The notes beneath the pieces are model-generated. The model was not told where the DNA came from, made no database searches, and saw only the letters and a list, made by a program, of their open reading frames with translations. From MGBC120314 sp964403785 (GTDB taxonomy: Bacteria > Bacillota > Clostridia > Lachnospirales > Lachnospiraceae), in NCBI GenBank assembly GCA_964403785.1, contig CAYOHM010000028.1, forward strand, positions 1 through 21,574: 21,574 nucleotides of DNA, read 5' to 3'. Shown piece by piece: positions 1 through 7,707 of this stretch (positions within the stretch are counted from its first letter, which is position 1; the number at the start of each line of letters is the position of its first letter). The translations under genes were made by a program, and so were the position numbers.

Positions 1-601
1 TAACTGATGCACGTGGACCATTTGAATATGCCTTTTCAAATATTACGTTAACCTTGCCTGTCTTGTAATCCATCTCTGTCTCAACATATGTGAAACCATT
101 TATTCTGGAAATAATCTGAGCTGCATCCTTACCAAGACCATTTAAGATAACTCTAAGCGGCTTCTGGCGAACCTTGTTAGCCTTTAATGCAATACCGATA
201 GCACCCTCTGCTGCAGCAAAGGATTCATGACCTGCTAAGAAACAGAAACAGTCAGTATCCTCCTCAAGGAGCATCTTACCCAGATTACCATGTCCAAGTC
301 CAACCTTTCTCTGGTCTGCTACCGAACCCGGAATACAAAATGCCTGAAGTCCTTCTCCGATTGCTGCTGCTGCATCAGAAGCCTTTCTGCAGCCCTTCTT
401 GATAGCAATTGCAGCGCCTACCGTATAAGCCCAGCATGCATTTTCAAAACAAATCGGCTGGATACCCTTAATCATGTCATAAACATTAAGACCGGCATCC
501 TTAGTAATCTTTTCAGCTTCTTCAATCGAAGCAATACCATAACTGTTCAAAACAGAATTAATCTTGTCAATTCTTCTTTCATATGATTCAAATAATGCCA
601 T
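1..601 (-). CDS. GGGtGRT-family protein, N-terminal 200 residues (cut by window edge)
   Basis: The frame opens with MALFESYERRIDKINSVLNS and runs without a stop to the left edge, so only the first 200 codons are visible. The start ATG at 601 follows GGGAGGA at a good distance. The visible part resembles the GGGtGRT protein family of anaerobic bacteria, known mainly as a conserved neighbour of an IscU/NifU-like gene; its biochemical role is not established. Visible segments include IKGIQPICFENACWAY near residues 44-59, AFCIPGSVADQRKVGLGHGN near 87-106 and FLAGHESFAAAEGAIG near 121-136, rich in Gly, Ala and scattered Cys. The family's naming motif is not in the visible part. No signal peptide or membrane segment is seen, so it is probably cytosolic. 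It starts 14 bases after the scaffold gene's stop and is almost certainly co-transcribed with it. Confidence 0.85.
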   Translation of the reverse strand, partial: MALFESYERRIDKINSVLNSYGIASIEEAEKITKDAGLNVYDMIKGIQPICFENACWAYTVGAAIAIKKGCRKASDAAAAIGEGLQAFCIPGSVADQRKVGLGHGNLGKMLLEEDTDCFCFLAGHESFAAAEGAIGIALKANKVRQKPLRVILNGLGKDAAQIISRINGFTYVETEMDYKTGKVNVIFEKAYSNGPRASV

Positions 602-615
602 TACGATTTCCTCCC

Positions 616-1320
616 TTACTGTACTTCTTTGTCTGTTCTAGGATCAATAATCTTAACAGCATCTGCAACACGGCCATACTGACCTGAAGCCTTCTCGTAA
701 GCTGTTGTAGGATCATCACCCTTCTTGATGAAGTCTGTCATCTTACCGAGTGAAACAAACTTGTAACCGATAATCTGGTCATCAGCATCAAGAGCGATAC
801 CTGTTACATAACCCTCTGCCATTTCAAGGTAACGAGGACCCTTCTGAAGTGTACCGTACATAGTACCAACCTGTGAACGAAGTCCCTTACCAAGATCCTC
901 AAGACCGGCACCTACCGGGAGACCCTCCTCTGAGAAAGCAGACTGTGTACGACCGTAAACAATCTGTAAGAACAGCTCTCTCATTGCAGTATTAATTGCA
1001 TCACATACTAAGTCTGTATTTAAAGCTTCCATAACAGTAAGACCCGGAAGAATTTCTGCAGCCATAGCTGCTGAATGAGTCATACCTGAACATCCGATGG
1101 TTTCAATAAGTGCTTCCTGAATAATACCTTCCTTAACATTTAAGGTAAGCTTACAGGCGCCCTGCTGCGGAGCACACCAGCCAATACCATGTGTTAAGCC
1201 TGAGATATCCTTTACTTCTTTATTTTTTACCCAGTTACCCTCTGTAGGAACCGGAGCAGCGCCGTGATGAACGCCCTGTGCCACCGGACACATTCTTTCA
1301 ACTTCCTGTGAAATAATCAT
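616..1320 (-). CDS. IscU/NifU-like iron-sulfur cluster scaffold protein
   Basis: This 234-residue protein resembles the N-terminal scaffold domain of NifU/IscU proteins, which assemble Fe-S clusters before transfer to client proteins. Its cysteines lie at 11, 49, 56, 77 and 106. C49 and C56 fall in GWCAPQQGAC, C77 in IETIGCSGMTHSAA and C106 in DLVCDAI; the last three match the spacing of the three cluster ligands in IscU. It is longer than IscU (about 130 residues), and the C-terminal 100 residues are specific to this anaerobe subfamily. No cysteine desulfurase gene is in the window. The start at 1320 follows AAAGGAG; M10 is a weaker alternative. The partner GGGtGRT gene follows after 14 bases, and both are probably driven by the promoter at 1361-1389. 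The scaffold role is inferred from family resemblance; the actual client is unknown. Confidence 0.82.
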   Translation of the reverse strand: MIISQEVERMCPVAQGVHHGAAPVPTEGNWVKNKEVKDISGLTHGIGWCAPQQGACKLTLNVKEGIIQEALIETIGCSGMTHSAAMAAEILPGLTVMEALNTDLVCDAINTAMRELFLQIVYGRTQSAFSEEGLPVGAGLEDLGKGLRSQVGTMYGTLQKGPRYLEMAEGYVTGIALDADDQIIGYKFVSLGKMTDFIKKGDDPTTAYEKASGQYGRVADAVKIIDPRTDKEVQ

Positions 1321-1360
1321 TTCGTATCTCCTTTCAATTATTTACATAAAATCTACACGT

Positions 1361-1389
1361 ATTTTCTCATAATCTGACAAAATAGTCAA
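1361..1389 (-). promoter_or_regulatory. Housekeeping-sigma promoter with extended -10 for the scaffold/GGGtGRT pair
   Basis: On the minus strand a TTGACT -35 box (1384-1389) is separated by exactly 17 bases from a GAAAAT -10 box (1361-1366). A TG dinucleotide stands one base before the -10, making an extended -10. The predicted start point lies near 1354, leaving a leader of about 35 bases with an AAAGGAG site. The 99-base gap in which it lies holds no clear terminator hairpin, so readthrough from the upstream acyltransferase gene is also possible. Confidence 0.65.
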
Positions 1390-1419
1390 TTTAATTTAAT
1401 AAGTTTGTGTATTTTTTAT

Positions 1420-2094
1420 TTACATCTCCTTGGCAACTACCTCGCCCTGCTTCTTATATATGCTTCGGGCAGGCACATAACCTCTCACACTTGAAAGCGG
1501 ATAAATATTAGCTTCACGTCCGACAACCGTTCCCGGATTAAGAACGCTGCCGCATCCCACTTCAACATTATCCCCTATCATTGCTCCGAATTTTTTAAGT
1601 CCTGTTTCTATTAACTGTCTTTTATTATCAACGTCAAGCTTAACCACAACGTTTTTCTTGTCGGACTTTACATTGGAGGTGATTGAGCCGGCACCCATAT
1701 GTGCCCTGTATCCGAGGATTGAATCTCCGACATAGTTGTAGTGCGGCACCTGCACCTTATTAAAAAGCACAACATTCTTAAGCTCCGTTGAATTTCCCAC
1801 AACAGCACCCTCACCGACCAGTGCATTGCCTCGGATAAAAGCACAATGTCTTACCTGTGCATCCTTACCGATAATGCATGGTCCGGTAATGCTTGCCGTA
1901 GGCGCAACCTCTGCACTTCTGGCAATCCAGATACAGTCGCCTGTTTTTTCATAATCTTCAACAGGAAGCCTGTTTCCAAGCTCCTTAATAAAATCACCTA
2001 TTTTGGGCAGAACCTCCCACGGGTAGACCGCACCCTCAAAAAGCTCTGCTGCAATTGTCTGATTAAGATCAAACAAATCCTTTATCTCTACCAT
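1420..2094 (-). CDS. Left-handed beta-helix acyltransferase resembling the GlmU C-terminal domain
   Basis: This protein of 224 residues is built mainly of hexapeptide repeats (about residues 54-205, for example CIIGKD, ALVGEG, AMIGDN), the signature of left-handed beta-helix acyltransferases. The stretch HYNYVGDSILG followed by MGAGSITSNVKS matches the acetyltransferase half of GlmU, and H118 aligns with the GlmU catalytic histidine. The nucleotidyltransferase half of GlmU is absent; the first 50 residues are a short helical region. It may acetylate glucosamine-1-phosphate or another sugar phosphate; such proteins are often labelled UDP-GlcNAc pyrophosphorylase, which the missing domain does not support. 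It begins 11 bases after glmS stops, which fits amino-sugar synthesis. The first ATG at 2100 lies only two bases from AGGGG, whereas the ATG at 2094 is eight bases away, so I prefer 2094. Confidence 0.8.
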   Translation of the reverse strand: MVEIKDLFDLNQTIAAELFEGAVYPWEVLPKIGDFIKELGNRLPVEDYEKTGDCIWIARSAEVAPTASITGPCIIGKDAQVRHCAFIRGNALVGEGAVVGNSTELKNVVLFNKVQVPHYNYVGDSILGYRAHMGAGSITSNVKSDKKNVVVKLDVDNKRQLIETGLKKFGAMIGDNVEVGCGSVLNPGTVVGREANIYPLSSVRGYVPARSIYKKQGEVVAKEM

Positions 2095-2105
2095 AATCAT
2101 AACCC

Positions 2106-3926
2106 CTATTCTACCGTTACTGATTTTGCAAGGTTTCTTGGCTTATCTACATCACAGCCCTTAAGTACCGAGGTATAATATGCAATAAGCTGAAGCGGAA
2201 CCGCCGCAACGGACGGCATAAGTATTTCATCCGTTTTAGGCAGACGGATAACACAGTCTGCGATTCCGTCCTCAATATCAAGCTCCTCGTCGCACACAAG
2301 CACAACCATTGCACCTCTCGCCTTGACTTCCTTTATGTTGCTTACTGTTTTTTCAATAAGCGCCGTCTGGGTTGCAACTGCTATTACAGGCATATGGCTT
2401 GTTACAAGCGAAATTGTTCCGTGCTTTAACTCACCTGCCGCATAGGATTCGGAATGGATATATGAAATTTCCTTTAGCTTAAGCGAGCCCTCCATGCTAA
2501 GCGCATAATCAAGCCCACGCCCGATATACAGAAGGCTGTCTGCGTTTATAAGCTTAGCTGCTGTCTGCTGGCAGATTTGCTCACATTCCATGGTTTTTTC
2601 AATGTAATCCGGTATCTCCATAAGCTCACTGACGTATTTTTCGCACTCCTGCTTTGAAATCCTGCCCTTAGCGTAGGCAATTTCAAACGCGAACAAATAC
2701 ATCGCCGCAATCTGTACCGAGTATGCCTTCGTCGATGCTACCGAAATCTCAGGACCGGCATTTGTGTAAAGCACCATATCGGCTTCTCTTGCAATCGATG
2801 AACCGACAACATTTACAATCGCAAGCGTATCTGCTCCGAGTTCCTTTCCAAGCTTAAGCGCCGCCAGCGTATCCGCAGTCTCACCTGACTGTGAAATAAC
2901 TATAAGTAAATCTCCCTTGCCGATAAGCGGCTGTCTGTATCTGAATTCCGATGCGATATCCACAATTACCGGCAGCCTTGCAAGCTTTTCGATTACATAT
3001 TTGCCGACCATTCCCGCATGCATGGCTGTGCCGCAGGCAACAATAAATATCTGGTTATAGGCTTTTAACTGTTCCTGTGTAAGCCCTGTCTCCGAAAAAT
3101 CAGGCATACCGTTTTTTACACGGGGACTTACAGTCATTTTAACAGCCTTTGGCTGCTCATGTATTTCTTTAAGCATAAAATGCTCATATCCGCCCTTTTC
3201 GGCTGCATCAATATCCCAGGTGGCTGTCTGCAATTCTTTACTTAATATATTCTTTCTTGTATCGTAAATAGTTATCTTATCACTCGTAAGCTCGCATATT
3301 TCATCCTGCTCAATAAGATAGTAGTTTCTTGTATATTTAAGGATTGCCGGCACATCCGAGGCGATGAAATTCTCATTTTCACCGACACCGATTATAAGTG
3401 GACTATCCTTTCTCACGGCATATATTCTTCCCGGGAAGTCGCGGAAAATTATTCCGAGAGCGTATGAGCCTTCTATCTCTGCGAGCACACGGATTATTGT
3501 ATCAAGCGGATTGCCGTCATAGTAATAATCAAGGAGCTTAGCCACTGTTTCCGTATCCGTCTCGCTCTCAAAGGCATACCCTTCCTTCATAAGGAATTCT
3601 TTTATTTCTTTATAATTCTCAATAATGCCGTTGTGGACTATTGTAATTCTCTTATTTCCATGCGGATGCGAATTAATATCCGACGGCTCACCATGGGTTG
3701 CCCAGCGTGTATGCCCGATACCGCAGTTGCCTGAAGGTTTTCCCTCCCTCTGCATCTTCTCCTCAAGATTTTTAAGTCTTCCCTTGGTCTTTTCAACGCG
3801 GATTGCATTCTTTTCAAATACGGCAATTCCTGCCGAATCATATCCACGGTATTCCAGCTTGGAAAGTGCATCCATCAATACATCAGTGCAGTTTCTGCTG
3901 CCTACATAACCAACTATTCCACACAT
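2106..3926 (-). CDS. glmS: Glutamine--fructose-6-phosphate aminotransferase (isomerizing)
   Basis: GlmS makes glucosamine-6-phosphate from fructose-6-phosphate and glutamine, the entry step to UDP-GlcNAc for peptidoglycan. The 606 residues match full length. The glutaminase half begins MCGIVGYVGS, with Cys2 as the nucleophile once Met is removed, and carries GHTRWATHGE (71-80) and VHNGIIENY (97-105). Two SIS sugar-isomerase domains follow, with ACGTAMHAG (297-305), SQSGETADT (345-353) and ESYAAGELKHG (493-503). The C-terminal tail ends in KSVTVE, and K601 corresponds to the lysine that binds the sugar. The ATG at 3926 follows GGGAGG. The gene starts only 10 bases after the GGDEF gene stops, so no room exists for the glmS ribozyme that precedes this gene in many Bacillota. 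It is probably co-transcribed with the downstream acyltransferase. Confidence 0.97.
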   Translation of the reverse strand: MCGIVGYVGSRNCTDVLMDALSKLEYRGYDSAGIAVFEKNAIRVEKTKGRLKNLEEKMQREGKPSGNCGIGHTRWATHGEPSDINSHPHGNKRITIVHNGIIENYKEIKEFLMKEGYAFESETDTETVAKLLDYYYDGNPLDTIIRVLAEIEGSYALGIIFRDFPGRIYAVRKDSPLIIGVGENENFIASDVPAILKYTRNYYLIEQDEICELTSDKITIYDTRKNILSKELQTATWDIDAAEKGGYEHFMLKEIHEQPKAVKMTVSPRVKNGMPDFSETGLTQEQLKAYNQIFIVACGTAMHAGMVGKYVIEKLARLPVIVDIASEFRYRQPLIGKGDLLIVISQSGETADTLAALKLGKELGADTLAIVNVVGSSIAREADMVLYTNAGPEISVASTKAYSVQIAAMYLFAFEIAYAKGRISKQECEKYVSELMEIPDYIEKTMECEQICQQTAAKLINADSLLYIGRGLDYALSMEGSLKLKEISYIHSESYAAGELKHGTISLVTSHMPVIAVATQTALIEKTVSNIKEVKARGAMVVLVCDEELDIEDGIADCVIRLPKTDEILMPSVAAVPLQLIAYYTSVLKGCDVDKPRNLAKSVTVE

Positions 3927-3936
3927 ATTAACCTCC

Positions 3937-5661
3937 CTATAAGCTCTTTGCCAAAATGTGATTCAATATCCTAAAGTAGTACATATCTTCTGTATTCCAT
4001 GTATTCTTAAGTATTACGGATTCATAGCTTACAACATACTTTCTGCCTGAAGCGCCCGTTATGTGATGATGCATAAATGAAAGTATACCCTGCTTCCTTA
4101 ATTTCCTGTAAAGCTCTTCATCCAATTTTTTAAATACCATAATATCGTTGTTTATGAGCATATGTTTTTTGAACATTTCGAGAAGCTTAGGATTTTCAAT
4201 ATAATCCTTTGTTGCCTCTATATCCTCATCTGATAAGAGCTTGTTGCCGCACTGATACAGCACCTTATTCTGAGCCCTGTCATACAGCACTATTCGCTCA
4301 ACGTCGAAATAGTCAACCACATCATTAAATACATTCTCATATGGGTAAACATCCCCACCCATAATGACGTCCGTCATTTTGCAGACTATCTCACCCTTAG
4401 TCATTCCACGGCAGCTATGTGCTCCCAGATTTTCCATTCCCTGTTCAAGAATATTCTTTACCGGGTCATGTTTTTCAGGGTCATAGATAATATATCTGTT
4501 TTTACCCTTGCTCTTAGCCCTGTAAAGCAGGTAATCAGCGAGCATATACAGGTCATTGAAATTATCCGTATCTACCGGATATGAAGCACAGCCGATGGAC
4601 GCGGATACGTGAAATCCGTCCTTTTCGTCGCTGTATACAGAAAGTATATCATTCTTAATACTTCTTAATATACTTCTCAGCTTCTCCCTGTCCTCGTTAT
4701 AGTCCAGCACTATAAAAAATTCATCACCGCCGATACGCCCTGCATTTCCGCATCCGTCGACTTCGTCCTCAATGATTGACGCACATCTTCTCAGAACCTC
4801 ATCACCCTTCATGTGGCCATATGTATCATTTACATCCTTGAAATCATCAATGTCAATTATTGCAATTGTAGTCGGGCGTTTTAGCTGGTCTATATTGTTT
4901 TTGGCAATATTGGTGATATCCTCCTTAAGTATAAGTCCGGTAAGCTGGTCCCTTCTTAGCTCCGCATGCATAATTTCATGCTCCGGATTATAAATATTGC
5001 CGACACATCTTACATATTCACCCTTTTCATAGATTGAATTACCCGAAACCAAAATATTTTTGCCATGATGCTTTTCATTAAATACCTGACCCGGAAAATT
5101 AAACCTGAACTGTCTTACACCGTTTCTAAGTGCATACATAAATTCATCTATCTTAGCACCGTCAACTCCCGTCTGCAGCTCTTTAACCTTGCCATACCAG
5201 ATATCCACAGGCTTATTCATTATTTCCTGATACTGCGGATTATATCTGAAACATATGACACTGTCAGTTGCCTTTGTGTAAATAAAGTATATGCAGTTGA
5301 ACTGTGACATAATAGTTGAATAATTTTCGATATTTTCTCTCATCCTGTAAGTTTCTTTATAAACATTTTCCAAAAGGATGAGCTCCAGTGTTACGCTTTC
5401 TCCCGTAATCTCCTTTATCACACACAAAAAATCACTGAAACTGTTCTGCATATTAAGTAGCCTGATTTTAAAAACCTTCTCAATGCTTCCCTGCTCTATC
5501 ATATCCTCCAGATGCTCACGTTCCTGTTTATCAAAGAGCATATCAAAGGTATAATAAAGCCTGTCTCCCAAAAATCGATAAAAGGACGTGCTTGCAGTCA
5601 TTATATCATATGTTTCTTTTGCAAATTTTATCTCATATATATACTCCAAAACATTTCCCAT
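3937..5661 (-). CDS. PAS-GGDEF diguanylate cyclase with C-terminal GAF-like domain
   Basis: This 574-residue soluble protein probably makes cyclic di-GMP from two GTP. The N-terminal 230 residues look like two PAS-type sensory folds. The GGDEF domain (about 234-397) starts with RDQLTGL, keeps IIDIDDFKDVNDTYGH, and has an intact GGDEF signature at 311-315 in GRIGGDEFFIVLD. The residues before it do not form the RxxD product-inhibition site. About 165 residues follow the catalytic domain and resemble a GAF domain, an uncommon placement since sensors usually precede GGDEF. No membrane helices are seen. A frame from 5697 would overlap topB, but the ATG at 5661 has AGGAG seven bases upstream and lies 10 bases after topB stops, so it is preferred. 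The gene is the likely counterpart of the EAL protein three genes upstream. Confidence 0.88.
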   Translation of the reverse strand: MGNVLEYIYEIKFAKETYDIMTASTSFYRFLGDRLYYTFDMLFDKQEREHLEDMIEQGSIEKVFKIRLLNMQNSFSDFLCVIKEITGESVTLELILLENVYKETYRMRENIENYSTIMSQFNCIYFIYTKATDSVICFRYNPQYQEIMNKPVDIWYGKVKELQTGVDGAKIDEFMYALRNGVRQFRFNFPGQVFNEKHHGKNILVSGNSIYEKGEYVRCVGNIYNPEHEIMHAELRRDQLTGLILKEDITNIAKNNIDQLKRPTTIAIIDIDDFKDVNDTYGHMKGDEVLRRCASIIEDEVDGCGNAGRIGGDEFFIVLDYNEDREKLRSILRSIKNDILSVYSDEKDGFHVSASIGCASYPVDTDNFNDLYMLADYLLYRAKSKGKNRYIIYDPEKHDPVKNILEQGMENLGAHSCRGMTKGEIVCKMTDVIMGGDVYPYENVFNDVVDYFDVERIVLYDRAQNKVLYQCGNKLLSDEDIEATKDYIENPKLLEMFKKHMLINNDIMVFKKLDEELYRKLRKQGILSFMHHHITGASGRKYVVSYESVILKNTWNTEDMYYFRILNHILAKSL

Positions 5662-5671
5662 ATATTTTCTC

Positions 5672-7699
5672 CTATTTGTAATTTGAAGCTGCTTCATTAA
5701 AAAGTCCGTACAGCTGCTGCTGATTATTCAGCTTTAATACACCATATGTCCTGTTTTTGATAAAGCTGCTTAATTTATCCATATATTCCTGCTCAGTAAT
5801 GCTGCCCTCTGCGACATAGGTAAGCCCCTTCTCCCAGCTTGCCGTAAGCTCAGGATTCAGAAGCTGTTTTATGGATGAGTCAACCACATCATAAATCATT
5901 TCCCCCATAAGAGTGGGCGTAATTATCTGAGTTTTATCATTAATGTCAATATAGCTTATAGTATTTAATTTCTTGAGTATTTCAGCCCTTGTCGCACTGG
6001 TTCCGATGCCGCTGCCCTTTATCTGGGCTCTTAATTCCTCGTCCTCAATAAGCTGTCCTGCATTTTCCATTGCAAGAATCATAGAGCCGGAATTATATCT
6101 TTTAGGCGGAGTAGTTTCTCCCTCCTTTATGAAAAAGTTATTTATATTGATAACATCCTTCTTTTTTAGTTTAGAGAGCACCTCAAGAAATGCACTGTCG
6201 CATTTAATATCCTCAGTTTCGTCGGCATCCTTGCCGTCAGCGGTTTTACCCGTACTTTTGTCAGCATTTTTTTTGCTGAAGGAATTTTGTCCGCTGACCT
6301 TAAGATATCCCTCGTCAAGCAATACCTTAAAGGAAGAATAAAAGCTCTCGGTTTTTACCTGTGCTTTAATCGCAACCTTCTGATAAACCGCCGGAGGATA
6401 AAAAATACTTAGAAATCTTCTCACTATTATCTCATACACCCTGGCTGCTGTCTGTGAAAGCGAGCCCAGTGCATTAAGTCCCTGTCCTGTCGGTATGATT
6501 GCATAGTGGTCGGTTATCTGCTTATCATTGCAGTACCTCGTTGAAGCTATTTTCTTATATGTTCCGGCCTCGATTATCTCCTGTGCATAATTATTGGCAA
6601 TGGCATAATTCCTTAATCCGTTGATATTTTTATAAATCTCCTTGCTGACTGCTGTTGAAAGCACTCTTGCATCCGTTCTCGGATATGTAACCAGCTTTTT
6701 TTCGTATAATTCCTGAACGATTTGCAGGGTTGCATCGGGGCTTATTTTAAATATCCTTGAGCAGTCATTTTGAAGCTCGGCAAGATTATACAAAAGCGGC
6801 GCATTTTTATTTTCTTTTTTCTTTTCAATGGATTCAATCACCGCCGTGTTCTGATTACCATCCTCCAAATAAGCTATAAGCTCGTTTGCCTTTTCTTTGT
6901 CCTTAAAACCGTTCTCCTTATATAACCACGGCGTATTATAATATAAGGAGCCCTCACCAGTTCTCCACTCAGCCTCAAATTTATGGTCCTCTATCGAAAA
7001 TTCAGCCAGTACACGGTAAAAAGGGGTTTTTACAAATGCTCTTATTTCCCTCTCCCTTCGCACCACCATTCCAAGCACGCAGGTCATAACCCTTCCGACA
7101 GAAATTACGGCTCTGTCCTTTTTCAGGAAGCCTGCCACATTCCTTCCATACTTGAGTGTAAGAAGCCTTGAAAAATTAATTCCCATAAGGTAGTCCTCCT
7201 TGGCACGCAAATACGCCGAAGCGGACAGGTTGTCATACTCTGACTCATCCTTTGCATTTGCAATACCCTTGAGGATTTCTTCCTCCGTCTGTGAATCTAT
7301 CCACACCCTCTTTTCTTTTTTATCCTTCACTTCTGCCATTTGCTGCACAAGCCGGTATATATACTCTCCTTCGCGTCCCGAGTCGGTACAGACATATATT
7401 GTATCAACATCGGCTCTGTTAAGTATACCCTTTACAATGTCAAACTGTTTACTCACGGCAGGAATAACCTCATACTTGAACTTCTCCGGTATAAACGGCA
7501 GTGTATCAAGGCTCCAGCGCTTAAGTGCCGGGTCATAACATTCTGGGTAACTCATTGTTATAAGATGTCCGACACACCACGTAACTATTGAATTATCGGA
7601 CTCCATATATCCGTCTTTTCTTGAAAAATTATCTTTTATTGCCTTTGCAAATTCCTGGGCAACACTCGGTTTTTCAGCTATATAAACTGATTTAGCCAT
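5672..7699 (-). CDS. topB: DNA topoisomerase III (type IA)
   Basis: TopB is a type IA topoisomerase that cuts one strand, passes the other through and reseals it, mainly decatenating DNA and resolving recombination intermediates. The Toprim domain is seen in IAEKPSVAQEFAKAI (residues 8-22) and in CTDSGREGEYIYR (104-116), which provides metal-binding acids. The catalytic tyrosine is Y339 in LVTYPRTDARVL. The 675 residues end about 75 residues after the GIGTSATRAEIL motif, with no zinc-finger region, as in many Bacillota TopB proteins. The ATG at 7699 follows AGGTGAA. It begins 8 bases after the ATPase gene stops and ends 10 bases before the GGDEF gene starts. No relaxase, conjugation or integrase gene is nearby, so the chromosomal version is more likely than one from an integrative element. 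Confidence 0.93.
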   Translation of the reverse strand: MAKSVYIAEKPSVAQEFAKAIKDNFSRKDGYMESDNSIVTWCVGHLITMSYPECYDPALKRWSLDTLPFIPEKFKYEVIPAVSKQFDIVKGILNRADVDTIYVCTDSGREGEYIYRLVQQMAEVKDKKEKRVWIDSQTEEEILKGIANAKDESEYDNLSASAYLRAKEDYLMGINFSRLLTLKYGRNVAGFLKKDRAVISVGRVMTCVLGMVVRREREIRAFVKTPFYRVLAEFSIEDHKFEAEWRTGEGSLYYNTPWLYKENGFKDKEKANELIAYLEDGNQNTAVIESIEKKKENKNAPLLYNLAELQNDCSRIFKISPDATLQIVQELYEKKLVTYPRTDARVLSTAVSKEIYKNINGLRNYAIANNYAQEIIEAGTYKKIASTRYCNDKQITDHYAIIPTGQGLNALGSLSQTAARVYEIIVRRFLSIFYPPAVYQKVAIKAQVKTESFYSSFKVLLDEGYLKVSGQNSFSKKNADKSTGKTADGKDADETEDIKCDSAFLEVLSKLKKKDVININNFFIKEGETTPPKRYNSGSMILAMENAGQLIEDEELRAQIKGSGIGTSATRAEILKKLNTISYIDINDKTQIITPTLMGEMIYDVVDSSIKQLLNPELTASWEKGLTYVAEGSITEQEYMDKLSSFIKNRTYGVLKLNNQQQLYGLFNEAASNYK

Positions 7700-7707
7700 A
7701 TATTCAC

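Noticed and set aside
290..586. A plus-strand open frame of 98 codons.
   Set aside because: It is antisense to the GGGtGRT gene and rich in Cys and Ser as expected from reversed codons; no family resemblance.
1321..1419. A terminator after the hexapeptide acyltransferase gene.
   Set aside because: The gap is AT-rich but I find no GC-rich stem followed by T residues; only the promoter is supported.
3927..4100. A glmS ribozyme upstream of glmS.
   Set aside because: The intergenic gap is 10 bases and I could not see the conserved core in the preceding coding sequence; a covariance search would settle it.
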